The notes under the pieces are model-generated. The model saw nothing but the letters and a program-made list of their open reading frames with translations, did not search any database and was not told where the DNA came from. A DNA stretch of 64,000 nt, taken from NCBI RefSeq assembly GCF_008831285.2, contig NC_045143.1, forward strand, positions 17,398,464-17,462,463, in the 5' to 3' direction. The position numbers and the translations under genes were made by a program. Positions 1 through 11,146 of this stretch are shown in pieces. Within the stretch, counting starts at the first letter, position 1. Every line of letters starts with the position of its first letter. The DNA comes from Nymphaea colorata. Lineage: Eukaryota; Streptophyta; Magnoliopsida; Nymphaeales; Nymphaeaceae.

Positions 1-1012
1 GGCCTAGACTTAAAAAAGGAAAATCAGTCATATTTATGTAAAAACGATTACCTTTAATTTTATTTCTGCATGTATCATGTATGTGACAGGATTTAAGGGT
101 ATGAAAATACAAGCGATGACAAAAGTTTGCAAATATTTTCAACAGCATCTTAGAATTCTTATGTTTATTTTAGTTTCATGTTTAGGTACTTCCAACACTT
201 TAACAGTTTAACTAAAGTGGACTTTCCAACCCATATCCTTTACTTGATATGACTTTTCTTTGTTAGTTCGTCTTGACAAATTCATGCATCTACTTGCTAA
301 TTTTGGCATATTGAATGCAACCTCTAGACTGTTTATGCCTTCTCAAGCATAACCTTCTCTACTTTTATCTGGATGTTTAGATTGCAGTAGAACTTGAGAT
401 TATATCTTGTTATGGTAAAGAATGAATTTTGTGTGCTCATACTCTAAGAACTGTGGTTCCTAATATTGAAGGAAATAATAGCATGTCATTTGTAACTGTA
501 AATGAAGGCATTCATTCAACATTGTGATCTGCAGGTTTTATGAAGGCATCTACTGGTTTGATGTTCTTCATTCAACATTGTGATCTGAAGTGTTACTGGG
601 TTTCGAAGCAGCCAATGGAATTTATGGTTGCTTAGTGGTCATGAAGTAAATAAAATAGCTCATATAATGATAAAAGCTGAAGCAAAGAGTCCTTAATGGT
701 CTCTCTGGTATCCTAAAATACTGACATTTTTGGGGTTATCAACTTTTTGCGGGACCAAGCATGATCCTAGGTCAACTTATTATGTATTTATCTGATCCAA
801 ATTCGAACTGTTGAAGGCCCTAATGGCATCAGAAACAAGGAACTGTGGGTAAAAATATGTTTGGGGATCGTGCACTAATATTGTATATACTCTATGTTAA
901 GAAGAGTATGTCAGCTTATGTACCCTCGTTCTTTAAATTGTATGTTCATTTATTCAGTTATTAGGATTAATCTGATTCTTCTGCTAATATTTATATTTTC
1001 ACCTACTTTTAG
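1..1012 (+). other. Intron (or introns) of the ABHD18-like gene
   Basis: This AT-rich stretch lies upstream of the last exon of the hydrolase gene and ends in a pyrimidine-rich tract with a consensus AG acceptor at 1011-1012. I could not place another exon in it confidently. It contains an exact 21-bp direct repeat at 511-531 and 567-587, a local duplication with no evident function. Confidence 0.55.
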
Positions 1013-1171
1013 GATGATGGTTACATCCCAAAACATTCAGCATTAGAACTTCAGAAAGCTTGGCCAGGTTCAGAAGTCAGATGGGTCACTGGTGGACATG
1101 TTTCATCTTTCCTCCTCCACAGTGATGAATTCAGAAAAGCAATAGTTGATGCCCTTAACAGATTGAATTGA
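1013..1171 (+). CDS. ABHD18-like alpha/beta hydrolase, terminal exon only
   Basis: The last 52 codons plus TGA of a gene whose body lies left of the window. Translation starts DDGYIPKHSALELQKAWPGS and ends with DALNRLN. The pattern Asp-Asp-Gly-Tyr-Ile-Pro, followed about 25 residues later by Gly-Gly-His-Val-Ser, is the C-terminal part of the ABHD18/DUF2048 family. Family knowledge suggests the Asp and the His of these two motifs complete the hydrolase triad, with the Ser in the missing part. The exon begins after a good AG acceptor in phase 0. The substrate of plant members is not known to me. Another alpha/beta hydrolase family is possible because only one exon is visible. Confidence 0.72.
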   Translation, partial: DDGYIPKHSALELQKAWPGSEVRWVTGGHVSSFLLHSDEFRKAIVDALNRLN

Positions 1172-2790
1172 TAAATCAGAATGACAGAACCGCGATTGAA
1201 TTGGATGTAATTTTTTATTCTTTGTGTGCTAATTTTTGTTGCAAGACAACAAATGTGCGGGATGCTGTCGAACTGATGAAAGTTAACTGTTGGATATTGT
1301 AAATAGATCACTCTCATTTGGCAAGTGCAAATTCTCAAACCTAATTTTTTTAGTGACGCGGATGAGTTGGCCAAAGCCAGCATGAGAGCTCATGCAACAA
1401 TATGGTAGTTTCGGGACTAGTCAAGGTCTTCAACTTGGCACTTTCCATTTCCTTTTCATCGCATGCTTATTACATGTGGCGGTACAATTTCAAATTTTAT
1501 TTCAAGGTTTCCTTGTTAAATGATTTTTGAGATAAGCTTATGGATTATGTATATTATGGGAAGTAAGACTGTGCTGAGATCTATAAGTCCCAAACTATGG
1601 CCATCCATGACAAATACAACATGATGAAGGAGTTTGCACCAGATGAAAAGGTTTGTCTTTAACTTATATCTCCAATCCTTTATAGGAAAGTTCAAATCGC
1701 ATAAAGATGGCCCATCTGAGGTTCATGAGGTTTTCCACATGGACCAATAATTTCATACGACCCAAAGACAAGCACCGTTTTGAAAGTCAAGCTAAAGCAT
1801 TACATTTTTTCACCTTATATATGAGCTAGACTCTTTCTATTGATATTATTCACTGTGAACGCCTGTGCACTTCTCGGGCCTAAGTTGTAAATTTAACACT
1901 ACGTGGGAGGAAGCAATTCACTAACTATTTGAAGATACCAAACTTAGCACTATGCAAAAGGCTATGTCACACGGACTCTTCAAAAAAGGGGCCATAGCCG
2001 CCACCCATGTCACGACGCTTGTGCTGCTGCCACGCACCCCAACCACATCCTTTCTTATGCAAATTCAAAATATTTTTCATTCTTTTTTTTTCTTATATAT
2101 TGGGAAACTAAGAAACAAGTTAAAATTATATATATTATGAATACATACATTTATACATATAAAATAAATATATTATATATATACACCCTCACCGCACCTT
2201 CGCACCCAAACTTTTTGGGATACGTCGTACCTGCACCCTGGACTCATGCGACATAGAGGCAAATCTCTTTGTTGTTGTATTATTAAATATCTCGTATACT
2301 TGTTTTTTTTTTTCACTTAGGCTAACCTTCTCTTTTGTTTTTGCTGGTAATGTTAGATGAGCGGGGTGAACTTACCAAAAAGTGGCATATTGTCAGGCAT
2401 GGGGCCAATTGCAAACAAAGCCATATTTTTCAATTATTTTCCTTTTCATGTTTTGTATGATGCATATGCATCGTATGCCGTATGTAGACATCGCATTCAT
2501 AGCAAATCATTGATAGCTTCTAACTGGCATATATCACTGACAAACATGTCCACAATTGTTTGAAAATGCACCACTAGTCTGCCTCCAATTTTTATTACAT
2601 CGTGGACAAATGCATGGCAAGGTCAACAGAGAAACTTCACTATATTATTGCACAGAAAATGCATATAAAGCAAGAGGTTTTCAATAAAAGAAAAAAAAAA
2701 CAATGTAAACGAATATCATTCATTTAGATCATACGTTGTTATATACTTTGTTGGGTTTTGTTTTCTTTAAGGTTTGATATATATTAAAAA
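1172..2790. other. Intergenic, no gene seen; diverged repeat arms
   Basis: No reading frame with family signature. At about 1565-1652 a short coding-like stretch (reading AEIYKSQTMAIHDKYNMMKEF and ending in an AAG|GT donor-like context) may be a decayed exon I do not recognise. At about 1975-2260 two GC-rich stretches with repeated CGCACCC-like words flank an AT-rich core (2070-2185). That layout recurs elsewhere in the window. Confidence 0.4.
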
Positions 2791-2796
2791 AATGAG

Positions 2797-2991
2797 GTCG
2801 CGTTTGATTCCTTCAGGATCACAGATCCAAGGGGATTTGAAATCCACAATTTTACCAAAATGTGGATTTTGGCATCCACCCTCAACGTGGATCTCAAATC
2901 CATGCTATCGTGTAATGGATGGATTTAAAATGAAGATCCATGGTGATCTTAGATCACCACAGATCTCAAATCCATGGTAATCAAACGCCAG
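2797..2991. mobile_element. MITE of about 195 bp with gcgtttgatt termini
   Basis: A perfect 10-bp terminal inverted repeat, gcgtttgatt at 2800-2809 and aatcaaacgc at 2979-2988, bounds a small noncoding segment. It is full of internal repeats of a ggatttgaaatcc / ctcaaatccatgg type. Size and structure fit a non-autonomous DNA transposon. The flanks offer only a weak GAG direct repeat, so the superfamily is unsettled. Confidence 0.65.
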
Positions 2992-3476
2992 AGATTAAAA
3001 GGATGAAAGGATCGGAAAATGATAATACCGAAGGGTTTCTAGAGCTTTGTACAGGTTACATCTTATGTCACTTCGCTTGCGCAAGCTAGAAGAGCTTGAA
3101 GACTAATACAATGTAAATATTTATGACAACAAGTTGATTATCAAAGTGCCACTAGGGCATAAAATTGAACATTTGTTGTCACAAAGTCATTTTTCAAGAA
3201 ACATTTTCCATGGAACTGGTCTTTGTAAATTTTTTTACATTGATCTTTTCATGCTTCCTTTGTGTGCACAAACACGGACCTTAAAATCTGTGACGATGAG
3301 GTCCTTAGAAACTGCCCAAGTTTTCCTACAGGCATGATCAATGGGTAAAGCACAAAATTCTGAGTCTAACCTATTGCTCATCAAATTGGTCATATATACC
3401 AGCTTCACTCATTCTCAACCCATCTCTTGTTGCCCAAAATATTAAGTAATAGTCACAAAAAATGCATTTTCTTTTT

Positions 3477-3612
3477 TAAAAAAACCCGTTTTACACTTCA
3501 AAAATAGTCCAGCATATAAAACTGCAAAAAAAGACCCGTCTTTATGAAATAGACGATAAAATGAAAAAAAAAAAAAACTCCAGAAAAAAATGAAAAGAAA
3601 ACGGGTTTTTTT
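3477..3612. repeat. Inverted repeat with 15-bp perfect arms
   Basis: The arms aaaaaaacccgtttt (3477-3491) and aaaacgggttttttt (3598-3612) are exact reverse complements around an A-rich spacer that holds a second acccgtctt/agacga motif. A compositionally similar structure with acgcgttt arms lies near 22700-22810. Probably a small decayed foldback or MITE-type element. Confidence 0.5.
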
Positions 3613-4649
3613 CACATTTTTAGACAGTTTTCTTTCATTTTTTTGTTAATGCATTTTTATTTTCTCATTTTTTTCATTTTACTTTTAGGGTTCTTTTCTT
3701 GATGTTTTTAAATATGCTAAGATTTTCTTGAAAAAGAAAACAACTTTGAATGATCATTTAAACTAAGAGCCAATACACCCATCATTTAAACGCCAAAAAA
3801 CTATTTTTATTAATATCCTCAGGGCCGTCAGTTGTGTTCCAATTCCATTAGCATGCTAGAACTAGAGCGGCAAGAGAACGATCAGGAACAAGAAAGAGGA
3901 AGAGTTGTTATGCCTTTGGTTGATCTTGGAGGATCGAATTGGTGACTACTTAATCATGGAAACTTTTAAAGGTCATTTGGCATCAACAACACTATGTCAG
4001 TATTAAAGATTGGAGCGAATTCATCGAATTGATGTTTTAGTGTTCCTTGAATCTGCCTTAATTTTTTTGGGGTCGGTTCATGAAATACTCAAGTAGGTAT
4101 CATTACGATTTCATTAGACATCTACACTTTCTTTTTTTCAGATTCTTGTTGGAAAAAAAAAAATAGTAACCAAAGAAAGAACAAGAGAATACTCGCGTAG
4201 CTATTATTCCGACCTTTTACATCATGTAACTTAAATTTGCTAAAAAGTCCATCTGAAGGCCCTCACCCAGCCTGGTTTTTACAGGCTTAATTTTAGATGT
4301 AACTCTTTGTATTTTAGTTTCTTAAGTCATCATCAATCTAAGTTGTAATAACTAATACGTTCCTATATGTAATCTACTACATTTAGCCAACTTGCTAATA
4401 GCCTTCAAATTCATAAATCTCCTTGCGTTGTGCATTCATCCTCAAGGCTGAGACTTCTTAATCTCTTCAATTAAAGCATAACAATCTATGTAAGAAATAG
4501 ATTCAATTTCGTGTCCCGTCTTGAATCCACATTATGCACAAAACTAATAAAAAAATTGTGCATAACCTTAAATAGGTTTTCAAGGGCTTCTTCCTCATGG
4601 TAGCCTTCTTCCATTTTGATTTATGGTTGGCATGACTGTTGTTAAGGCT

Positions 4650-4985
4650 GCATCAAGTTGGGTACCCAACAAGTACCTGGTACTCAGTCCAACTCGGGTT
4701 CACGCTCGGGTTCGAGCCCTAAAATTAGACACCGGGCCATCCTGATAAGTTGTGGAGCCAGTCCAAGTTGACTTGACTGAACCTGATTCGGTTCGATAAA
4801 TTATTTTTGACATTATTTTTATTGATATACAAAATTATCTATGTTTTATTACAATTAATTATATTTATATATTATTTTATGTTAAAAATATAATTTTTAA
4901 TTTTAACCAAGCCATGCTGGGTTGGCCCGGGCTCAGGGTTTGAGTGTCAGACTCAGCCTGGTTCAATGCCCAGACCTAATTGTTG
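4650..4985. repeat. Dispersed repeat: GC-rich arms around an AT-rich core
   Basis: Left arm (4650-4800) is made of recurring words such as actcgggttc and gggttcgagccc. The core (4801-4905) is almost pure A/T. The right arm (4906-4985) has ggttggcccgggctcagg words. Composition and order match 39295-39535, including closely similar cores of the attatattattttatattt kind. No ORF. It looks like a non-autonomous repeat family of unknown class. Confidence 0.5.
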
Positions 4986-5064
4986 CCATATTTTTTTAGG
5001 CATATTTTAAGACTCATAATTCTAAAAAGTTCACAATATAACTTAATCAAGGAGGATCCATTTT

Positions 5065-5230
5065 ATCTAAAAGCCCCGCCTCCACCCCAACCCCCAAAAA
5101 AAATTACATCTAAATTTTAAAAAAATTCACTTGTCTTATACAAAAATTTTGAAAAACGATATTTTGGCTTCCGTCAAAATTTAGAAACTTTAATTCTGCC
5201 CTCTTCATTTGAAAATTTTTTAACTCCACT
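5065..5230. repeat. AT-rich dispersed repeat, member 1
   Basis: This segment aligns by eye with 7425-7590. Shared blocks include ttcacttgt.ttata.aaaaatttt, followed by a gatattttg/aatattttg block and a tt.agaaacttta/tt.ataaacttta block. Its GC-rich end (agccccgcctccacccc) resembles the GCGGAGCC-type ends of the repeats at 6355-6550 and 18660-18870. Confidence 0.5.
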
Positions 5231-6354
5231 GCTCATTCAACAAACTAATTCAATAATTCAAGGTACCGGCAGCTCTTTTTCTGTCCAATATTTTGGAATT
5301 CCTGCAACTCCCGAGCATTAAACTTTTTTCATTATGCTTGGCTGATTTACTTGCATTAACTAGGAAACTAAGGCAAAGAAATCTTAGTTTTAAAGAATTC
5401 ACGAATTGCGCAACAACTCCGTTTTCTTCTTCTGTTTTTCTCTCTCACTGCAGCATCACCTCCCTTTTCAAAATTGGAAGAGTAGAAACGTGCCCGAGCT
5501 TTTTATATTACACATTTGGGCAACCTAAGAAGGCCAGGCACACTTTTCTTTCGTATTTCGTCTTTTTTTAATAAAGTAAATGCATGTTACTTTTATCCTT
5601 TTTCTATTTCTTACATCTTTATTCAATTTGTTTATTTCATATTTTCCGTTCAGTGTTGGACTACATTAACCATCTTTGGCTTTTATTTAAATTTGGATTT
5701 TTAAACCTTTCCATGTTGGTTTCAAAAATTCAACTAATTTCTTTAACTAAATTAAAGATTGTTTGTCCTCCTCTTCGCCAAATTTATCAGTTGAATTCTA
5801 ATTTTTCTTTAATTGTCTCCTACACAGTATATACTACCTGGTTTAAAATTCATAAGCTTCTCATTAATCGCAATTAATTCACACAAAAAGTCATTTTTTA
5901 TTGTTTGATACGTTATTGTCATATTTACATATTTTGAACTTCTATAAATGCTAACAATCTTTACTAAATTCAAACTAAATCCTCATAAATCTCAACGAAA
6001 GCTCTCCTGAAGATTCATCCGTATTGAAACTTGAGTGTAACAGAATAATATTATACCGAGCAGTTCTGCTTTGAGAGGATGTTTTGATGAAAGATTTTTT
6101 GTCTTGATTTTGGCACAAAAACCACTCAATGGTACAGAATCAAGCCTCGACCCAGCAGATTCGTGGATCGAAGCCAATGTAAGAATCCGACTTGCAGATA
6201 CGTGCCACATTCATCCGTAAATTTTTGCCCTAATTTCTATACATAAGTTTTTATTGTTGAGTTCTTGCAGCCAAAATCCATTATAGCATCAAATTGATTG
6301 GGTTGAGATTTCTTAGCATAACAAAGTTACATATCAGAGCGTGTATTAGGCGTG
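5231..6354. other. Intergenic, no gene seen
   Basis: Pyrimidine-rich at 5430-5830 and otherwise AT-rich. Short open frames here show no family motif, and their composition matches the surrounding noncoding DNA. Confidence 0.4.
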
Positions 6355-6550
6355 ACACAAGGGTGGAGCTAGGAAATTTTTGTTATAAGTACCCAACTAT
6401 AGTTTCAAAATTTTAACAAGAACCAAAATATAACTTTTCAAACTTTTTATGTATGTTAAATTAAAATTTTTAATATTTATATATAATTTTTTTATTTCTA
6501 AAAAATTTAAGAGGGAGCCATGGCCCCTGCCGACCCCTTGCCTCGGCCCT
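6355..6550. repeat. GCGGAGCC-type MITE-like repeat
   Basis: One end reads gggtggagctaggaaatttt, the other has gggagccatggcccctgcc, with a T/A-rich middle and no coding capacity. The same end motifs recur at 18666-18870. This is the layout of a common class of plant non-autonomous elements; I cannot assign a superfamily. Confidence 0.45.
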
Positions 6551-7424
6551 TGTGTGTTATAGCTTGTGGTAATATGGAATATCACATAAGTTGTCCAATT
6601 TTTTATTTTTTTTCTTTTTGGCATGATCTTCAGGTGAGTGAAGTGAGAAGACTATGACAAGCTTGGAGAAGTGCTGAAGCCCTATTTTTCTTTTCCCGCT
6701 AGAATTCAGGATGCCTACGAAGAGACAGTATACCTTCAGCTTATTAACACACTCACAAGAGCATAACATCTAATTGAGTCAAAATAGGGATGCATCTTTC
6801 TAGCCACGAGGTTGGCCTGCTGTGTTATGAGCACTCGCTATCAAAACGAAAATCCGTGTTTGAATAGGTGGTGTTTTATTATAGAGGGGTGAAACTTTAA
6901 TTCAAATTTTTTGAAAAGTTTCTGCAATAAACAAAGGAAGAATAAATATATTGACACTTTTTAAGAGGCTCTAGAACTTTGGTACCCGGAATAAACTTCG
7001 ACTTTTAAATAGATGAAATTTTAAGCCTAGGGTAAAAGTTTTTGAGCATCCTATTTGTATATTAAGATGAGCATTGAGAAAGCTTCCATGCACAAACAAA
7101 CATGGAACTAAAACTTGTACACGTAAACAAACATGGAACTAAAACTTCTACACGTAAAGAACTAAAATGCTTGAAGGAAAAGGTTCATGAGACCTAAAAC
7201 TTTTGTTCCACTTAAAAAAGTGGCACAGTATTAAATACCCCCACATTCTAATGGCCAAGGGTGAAGGGCCAGATATTAAATGCCAGGGTTCTTCGTCAAT
7301 GCTGTATTATTATACCACATTAAAGTCACACTCAATAGTCTCCCTTCTCCCGAGATTATTGTCATCCGCATCGCTGGTTGCAATGGGAAGGGACGTCTAA
7401 GGGCGGGAAGCGGGTTCTGACCCA
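6551..7424. other. Intergenic, no gene seen
   Basis: No supported gene. A short near-perfect direct repeat (acgtaaacaaacatggaact-like words) lies around 7090-7160. Confidence 0.4.
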
Positions 7425-7590
7425 CTTTAATTTTTTTTTTTAAAAAAAATTATGTTTAAGTTTTAAAAAACTTCACTTGTTTTATATAAAAATTTTATAA
7501 AATAATATTTTGATCTTAATGAAAATTTATAAACTTTAAAATTTATAAACTTTAATTTGGTCTACCTCATAAAAAATTTCAAAAAATTTC
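7425..7590. repeat. AT-rich dispersed repeat, member 2
   Basis: Second copy of the repeat at 5065-5230, in the same orientation and clearly diverged. A GC-rich cap (gggcgggaagcgggttctg) at about 7400-7420 precedes it. Confidence 0.5.
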
Positions 7591-8555
7591 TCATATGATA
7601 TGAAATGTATGTCTCTCCTCTATTCTTTCCTCACGCACACAAACCCCCTTCTTCCTTTCCAACCCGTCGACACAAATGGCGTCCCACGGAACAAAATTAT
7701 TTTTGAAAAGAAAAAACAAATCAACCACAAATAAAAAAAACAAAAGGAAAAAGGACAAAGAGAAGCACATAATTAAAAAAGGATTCTGCCATGTTCAAAG
7801 GAGGAGCACCTTATAAGCCACCGAAAAGGAACAAGACAAGTGATTTGAATCCAGCCGAGCGGTCATTTCAGAGAACCCAAAAAGGAAATAAGAAATAAAG
7901 GGCATAGAGGCAAAATAAGAAGCTGTAGCCACTGCACACTCGAAAATGGCGATGATGCGCCACTTAACAAACATCAAATCTGTCGGTATTTTATTATTAT
8001 TATTATTATGTTTAATTTATTATAAATATAATAAAATAAAATAGAATAAAATAAGTATGTATATATTATTATAATTTAGTTATTAATATATATAACAAAA
8101 CGTATTTGAATAATTATATTGTATAAAAAAATGTTAAAAGAATATCAATTTAGTAATATGACATTTAATTGCACTCGAGTGTGAGTTAGAGTCGCATCCA
8201 TGTTTGGTGCGAACTGACTCCCCGACTCGATGCGACGGGTGTGATAATAAAATAGAAGAGTCCTATAACTTATTTCAAGTCCTCCATGTAATTTTTGTTT
8301 TTTTGTAAGTTGAAACCATCCTCCAAACTTAAGTGATCAATTCTACAAAACAATTAATAGGAATGATATTTTAATACCATGTACATCACACATTGTTTGA
8401 AATAATAATACATTGTTTGAAGTAATAATATTTAGAATAATTATGCCCCACAGTTCTCAAGGAAGATGGAACTTCTAGTTTTAGTAACAAAATTATTTTA
8501 TGAATTTGTTTTATAAAGTTACATTAACAATAATTACATTAACAAACTGTTAATA
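7591..8555. other. AT-rich intergenic DNA, no gene seen
   Basis: Contains a (TTA)n run at about 7990-8008 and a long AT-rich core (7985-8160). Words such as actcgagtg, gactcgatgcgacgg and ggtgcgaactgactc at 8170-8245 follow. This is again an AT core next to a motif-rich GC arm. Confidence 0.4.
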
Positions 8556-8569
8556 TTACCAAACGTACA

Positions 8570-9015
8570 CAACGAGTCCAGCTCGACTCGTTTAAGCTTG
8601 ACTCGTAAGTGAGTTCGAGTTGCTTCATTAGTTAAACGAGTCGAGCTCTAGTTCACGAGCCGATTCGTTTAACTAATCGAGTCAAGTTCGAGTTCACTCA
8701 AGTGGACTCGTTAAAGCTCGACTCGGCTCGTCATTAAAATATCGGTTTTAAAAAAACCGGTTTGAGCCTTAGTCGAGCTCACGTATTCGAGCCTTAGTCG
8801 AGCTTATGGTTGAGCTCGAGCTCAACAATTATGGATGACTGTAAGCGAGCTTATCGAGTCGAGCTCGAGCTCGACAAGTGACTATCGAATCGAGTTCGAA
8901 CTAGGATAGTCGAGCTATATTCAAGCTCGAGCCAAGTCGAGCTCGTGTCTTACTTAATCGAGCCGAGTTCGAACTGACCGAGCTCGGGCTCGACTCGGCT
9001 CAGCTCGTCATAAGC
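8570..9015. repeat. Cryptic repeat built from GAGCTCGA/GACTCG words
   Basis: About 440 bp in which the words gagctcgagctcg, gactcg, tcgagcc and cgagttcg recur many times on both strands without a fixed period. It is therefore neither a tandem satellite nor a CRISPR-like array. No ORF crosses it. Weaker arms of similar vocabulary occur at 40200-40350, 57210-57360 and 57490-57660. Probably a mobile-element-derived low-complexity domain. Confidence 0.6.
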
Positions 9016-10172
9016 CCTAACCACTGGGTTCCACGTTAATTACGAATGAGCGAAAAATATGTGGGCCTCAGGTTCAGGGTTATGTGTGGCCGGAAGCGGA
9101 ACGTAATTGGGAAGAAGTAAGCACCCAAATATTTCTGAAATATAATAATAGGCAAACTAGTTGCATCACGTCCCCGAGAGATGACCCTCTGCTGCTAAAC
9201 CAGTTTCCTAAGGGCCCGTTTGATGGGTGGGTGAAATTTAACGCGGTAAATTTACTATGATAAATTTTTTTGGAAAAATTTACATGATGAAATTTATCCC
9301 TCTTCCAATCTGAAGTCCTGTTTGATGCACATGAAGAATTTACCGATGTACAGCGAAAGCTATTGTAGTTTTCTCTAGTTAAATGTAAATTTTAGAGTTA
9401 AATTAGTAGAAAATCCTTATTTTTATTTATAGGCTGCGCTCTGCAGCTATTCTCTACGATTCCTATGGCTTATAATTGCATAAATTCTTATGGCTTATAA
9501 TTGCATAATAAGAACGTGTAGATGAGATTCTATCAAATTTTCATTTGAAACCTTCAATGACCATTACTACTAGATCTTGGTTGGCTACTATCCAACTTTG
9601 ATTAGATCACATTGGCCATGCTTAGGATTGACCTTAAGCCATGTAAGCAATTGACCACACAGGGTATTACATAATACATAATTAGATTATCCCAAATGCA
9701 ACTACTTCCGGATTCCTGGCTCCAATTCAACATGGGTTATCAGGAGTTGCTTGACATGTCTGTTCATCCCAGGATCTATTTTCTCTCATTAAATCAATTT
9801 AAAATAATCTTTATGTCTCCCTTCCTGAGACAAACAGGGTTCGTAAGACAAGATAAACTAAACCAGCTGATTAGCTTTGCAGAATCTAACAAGCTAAATG
9901 AGTTCACAACCTTGAAGGCTCATTACAGCATTACAGATATAAGAACACCTTCAGAAGAGAAGCAATTTTTACATTGTGAATCAGATTTCAGCAATCTATC
10001 TAGCCTTTCACCTAGAAACCACTTCCACCGGCATCACTGAACTACAAAATTTCACATATATGTAGCGATGGAGGTTGTTCGTCAACTGCATCAAGGAAAC
10101 TTGCTGTAGATCTCATTGCTTCAATCAACTTGACAGATGCCAAGGATTGCCAAAAAAGTGACTGCATCCGGC

Positions 10173-10785
10173 TCAGAATGAGTCTCGCTTGGGCATTTCA
10201 TCAAAGGCTTGACGAGCATAGTCTATCCTCCCACATTTCACATACAAATCAACAAGAGAATTGCCAACAAAGACATCAAATTTGATGCTCAATTTCTCCA
10301 AAACCGAGTGCAAACATCGTGCCTGGTCCAACGCACCCAGCTGAGCACAACAGCCCATGACGCAAACCAATGTCGCTGAATTTGACTTCATACAATCATC
10401 CTCAAAAAGTTGAACGCCAATAAACCCTTTTCCCAACAATCATTAGCAGCGTAGCAGGTGATCAGGCTAGTCCAAAAAGCCATATCTCTCTGCGGCATAT
10501 TATCGAACAGTTCCATTGCTTCCCCTAGAAAACCTAACTGCCCATACATGTGCATGGTCCCAGTCAGAACATACAGATCCAACGCATACCCAAGTTCCAA
10601 AACATGACAATGGAGTGATTTCCCTAGCACCAGACCATTCCTAGCTAGAGATCCACAAGCCTTGAAGAGAAACGGGTATGTGTATTTATCAGGCAACATG
10701 CCATCACGAAGCATTCTGGAATAAAGAGAGAGTGCCATCACGGGTTGTCCACTGGAAACAAACCCCCTGATCATCGTGCTCTATG
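10173..10785 (-). pseudogene. PPR (PLS-class) gene fragment, frameshifted
   Basis: Read on the minus strand from about 10785 down to 10173. The first part has typical E/PLS pentatricopeptide features (MIRGFVSSGQPVMALSLYSR, then LPDKYTYPFLFKACGSL and AMELFDNMPQRDMAFWTSLI). The frame shifts between about 10440 and 10390. It continues with CCAQLGALDQARCLHSVLEK, VGNSLVDLYVKCGRIDYARQ and AFDEMPKRDSF before a stop. An intact protein would normally have many more repeats, an organelle targeting peptide and often an E/DYW tail; none is present. Family members bind organellar RNA. Here it is a captured, broken piece about 200 codons long with an upstream stop in frame. Confidence 0.8.
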
Positions 10786-10825
10786 GTAAAAAAAGACAGA
10801 GAGCGAGAGAGGAGGAGTAAGGAGC

Positions 10826-11146
10826 AACTGGCGGTGGAATTCTTCACGGTTCCATGGTAAAAAAAAAAGAAATCAGAGAATGGGCAAAGAGGGACGCAGA
10901 GACAAGGCAAAGAGGGACACAGAGAGAAAGGGAACCGTGAGAAGAACTTAGGGCAAGAGAGAAAGGGAAGGCATTAGAGAGAGAAAGGGAGAGAAAGGGA
11001 ACTGGCGGTGGAATTCTTCACGGTCCCTCTTTGCCTTGTCTCTGCGTCCCTCTTTCTTCAAGTTCAAATGCCTTCCCTTTCTCTCTTCAAGTTCTTCTAG
11101 ATTAGGGCAAGAGAGAAAGGGAAGGCATTAGAGAGAGAAAGGGAGA
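10826..11146. repeat. Nested direct and inverted repeats inside the element
   Basis: Three exact relations are visible. (a) A 25-bp direct repeat at 10826-10850 and 11000-11024. (b) A perfect 33-bp inverted repeat at 10886-10918 and 11023-11055. (c) A 45-bp direct repeat at 10948-10992 and 11102-11146, part of which also appears inverted at about 11068-11098. The purine-rich sequence is noncoding. The pattern suggests repeated template switching or gap repair within the transposon. Confidence 0.75.

Noticed and set aside
8570-9015. CRISPR-like or satellite array
   Set aside because: The words recur at irregular spacing and on both strands, with no constant repeat/spacer length; the context is a plant nuclear genome.
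9696-10040. 114-codon plus-strand ORF in the PPR-carrying element
   Set aside because: No transposase or other domain motif is visible and composition resembles its AT-rich surroundings; it may be chance.
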